Shown: in pieces, positions 4,732 through 6,401 of the stretch
How the letters are laid out: the number at the start of each line of letters is the position of its first letter
How positions within the stretch are numbered: position 1 is the stretch's first letter
DNA from: Pseudomonadota bacterium
Lineage (GTDB): Bacteria; Pseudomonadota; Alphaproteobacteria; Rhizobiales; Rhizobiaceae
Reading direction: 5' to 3'
DNA: 6,401 nt
Assembly (NCBI GenBank): GCA_023393575.1
Contig: JAEWKX010000126.1
Location: 1-6,401 of the forward strand
Notes under the pieces: generated by a model
What the model was told of the DNA's origin: nothing
Databases searched by the model: none
What the model saw: the letters and a program-made list of their open reading frames with translations, nothing else
Position numbers and translations under genes: made by a program

Positions 4732-6401
4732 CTAGCCGTCGAGTTCCTCGCGCAGCATCTCAAGCTCCAGCCATTCCTCCTCCAGGCGGCTCAGGCTGTT
4801 GCGCAGATCTTCGAGTTCCGCCGCGAGCCTGTTGAAGGCGGCGGGGTCGCGCGTGAAGAGAGCAGGGTCTGCCATCGTCTGTTCGCGCGCGACGATATCG
4901 GCCTCGGCCTTGGCCATCTCCTTGGGCAGGTTTTCCAGCGCGAACTTCTGCTTGAAGGAAAGCTTTCCCTTGCTCTTCGGCGATACGGATGCAGGCGACA
5001 CGGGTTGGGCCTTCGGCTTTTCCTGTCTTTCCGCGCGCCGGCGTTCCTCCAGCGCCCCGCGGCGCTGGGCAAGCATGTCGGTATAGCCGCCGGCATATTC
5101 GATCCAGCGGCCGTCCGGCGCTTCCGGATTGGCCGGTGCGATCGTGGAGGTAACGGTACGATCCAGGAAATCGCGGTCATGGCTGACCAGGATCACCGTG
5201 CCGGCGTATGCGGCCACGATCTCCTGCAGGAGGTCCAGGGTCTCGATGTCGAGGTCGTTCGTCGGTTCGTCGAGGATCAGCAGGTTGGAAGGCCGGGCCA
5301 TGATCCGCGCCAGGATCAATCTCGCCCGCTCGCCGCCGGAAAGATTCCTGATCGGGGTGCGGATCTGTTCCGGCTGGAACAGGAAATCCTTCATGTATCC
5401 CGCGACATGTCGCTGTTCGCCGTTGACCAGCAGCGTTTCGCCGCGCCCGTCGGTCAGGTAGTGGGAGAGCGTGTCCTCCGGGTTCAGGTCCTCGCGCTTC
5501 TGATCGAGTGTCGCAATATCGAGATTGGTCCCCAGGCGGATTGTGCCGGAGTCCGGCTCCAGCTGGCCGGTCAGCATCTTCAGGAGCGTCGTCTTTCCCA
5601 CGCCGTTCGGTCCGACGAGGCCGATGCAGTCGCCCCGGTGAACACGGATGGAGAAAGAGGCAACGATGGTCCGCTCGCCGTAGCTCTTGGTGATGCCGTC
5701 GGCCTCGATCACCAGCTTGCCGGATTCGCGACCCTCCGAAACCTGTGCCTGCACGGTTCCCTGCGGCCCCTTGTGGCCGCGATAGGCCGCGCGCATGCTC
5801 TGCAGGTCGCCGAGGCGCCGCATGTTGCGCTTGCGCCGCGCAGTCACGCCGTAGCGCAGCCAATGCTCCTCGCGCTCGATCGCCTTGCCGAGCTTGTGCT
5901 GCTCCAGTTCCTCCGCCTCCAGTACCTCGTCCCGCCAGGTCTCGAAATGGGCAAACCCACGGTCGAGGCGGCGGGAGGTGCCGCGATCCAGCCATACGGT
6001 GGCGGTCGAGACCTTTTCGAGGAAGCGCCGGTCGTGAGAGATCAGTACCAGGGCACTACGCGTCTTTCTCAGTTCGTCTTCCAGCCACTCGATCGTCGGG
6101 AGGTCGAGATGGTTCGTCGGCTCGTCGAGAAGCAGGATATCAGGCTCCGGTGCCAATACCCGTGCCAGGGCAGCGCGCCGGGCCTCGCCGCCCGATAGCT
6201 GGCGAGGGTCCTCATCACCCGTCAGGCCCAGATGTTCCAGAAGATAGGTCACCCTGTAGGGATCGTCGCCAGGGCCGAGGCCGGCTTCCGCATAAGCCTG
6301 CACCGTCGCATAACCGGAGAAATCCGGAGACTGCTCGAGGTAGCGGATCGTCGAGGCCGGATGCCGGAAGACCTCGCCGGACTGAGGCTCCACCATTCCT
6401 G
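4732..6401 (-). CDS. uup: ABC-F ATPase of the Uup type, N-terminus cut by window edge
   Basis: This soluble twin-ABC protein has no membrane domain; ABC-F proteins act on the ribosome, and E. coli Uup is also linked to DNA metabolism. The 554 residues counted from the first Met in the window (6396) are not the true N-terminus: the frame stays open to the edge, and the motif AGMVEPQSG shows that the upstream Walker A of ABC1 (roughly 50-60 residues) is missing. ABC1 shows LSGGE 67-71, ILLLDEP 87-93 and His121. The charged inter-domain linker (about 150-225, RRKRNMRRL) is the tRNA-contacting region in the family. ABC2 is complete: GPNGVGKTT 262-270, LSGGE 352-356, LLILDEP 372-378, His406. A charged linker then leads to a C-terminal coiled-coil (about 477-553, KLSFKQKFALENLP then heptad-rich Leu/Glu), the Uup hallmark that separates it from EttA and YbiT. 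It lies 145 bp upstream of the response regulator. Confidence 0.93.
   Translation of the reverse strand, partial: GMVEPQSGEVFRHPASTIRYLEQSPDFSGYATVQAYAEAGLGPGDDPYRVTYLLEHLGLTGDEDPRQLSGGEARRAALARVLAPEPDILLLDEPTNHLDLPTIEWLEDELRKTRSALVLISHDRRFLEKVSTATVWLDRGTSRRLDRGFAHFETWRDEVLEAEELEQHKLGKAIEREEHWLRYGVTARRKRNMRRLGDLQSMRAAYRGHKGPQGTVQAQVSEGRESGKLVIEADGITKSYGERTIVASFSIRVHRGDCIGLVGPNGVGKTTLLKMLTGQLEPDSGTIRLGTNLDIATLDQKREDLNPEDTLSHYLTDGRGETLLVNGEQRHVAGYMKDFLFQPEQIRTPIRNLSGGERARLILARIMARPSNLLILDEPTNDLDIETLDLLQEIVAAYAGTVILVSHDRDFLDRTVTSTIAPANPEAPDGRWIEYAGGYTDMLAQRRGALEERRRAERQEKPKAQPVSPASVSPKSKGKLSFKQKFALENLPKEMAKAEADIVAREQTMADPALFTRDPAAFNRLAAELEDLRNSLSRLEEEWLELEMLREELDG

Noticed and set aside
4240..6198. 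652-residue open frame on the plus strand
   Set aside because: It is antisense to uup and the response regulator, both of which have unmistakable motifs. The plus-strand product matches no family I know; its length reflects rare stop codons opposite a high-GC gene.
1..6401. A new defence, mobile or biosynthetic system
   Set aside because: All genes belong to well-known core families in intact form. There are no direct repeats, integrase, transposase, phage or toxin-antitoxin signatures, and I noticed no shift in base composition by eye.

Overview
The window looks like an ordinary chromosomal stretch from an alphaproteobacterium, most likely of the order Hyphomicrobiales (Rhizobium/Agrobacterium/Sinorhizobium type). 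The basis is high GC content, a single-domain response regulator of the VEDE-FLIALD type common in that group, a GGAAC-N16-CGTT promoter of the EcfG general-stress type found only in Alphaproteobacteria, and a thiBPQ operon headed by a TPP riboswitch. The genus is inference. All six genes read on the minus strand, so the biological order runs from high to low coordinates.

Right part (6401 to 4732): most of an ABC-F ATPase of the Uup type, cut at its N-terminus by the window edge. It is followed by a 145-bp gap (4731 to 4587) with several short inverted repeats and a convincing EcfG-type promoter. That promoter serves a 149-residue receiver-only response regulator (4586 to 4137).

Centre (4136 to 601): a complete thiamine-uptake unit. 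A sigma-70-like promoter (TTGCCA-N17-TACATC) lies just behind the response-regulator stop codon. Its predicted start site falls 1-3 nt from the first base of a TPP riboswitch (4085 to 4003). Between aptamer and gene, an 8-bp hairpin buries the thiB Shine-Dalgarno, and the 3' edge of the aptamer can pair with the anti-Shine-Dalgarno strand instead. This predicts translational control by TPP. Then come thiB (periplasmic binding protein), thiP (fused two-domain permease) and thiQ (ATPase), separated by 7 nt and overlapping by 8 nt. Together they import thiamine/TPP and are shut off when cytoplasmic TPP is high.

Left part (600 to 1): a 192-bp intergenic gap with a weak terminator candidate, then the N-terminal 136 residues of an M48-family metalloprotease-like lipoprotein that runs off the left edge.

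I see no mobile element, CRISPR array, tRNA or rRNA, and no evidence of a new multi-gene system. The points most worth checking are regulatory: the riboswitch expression platform, and the stress promoter of the orphan response regulator with a dyad around its -10 box.
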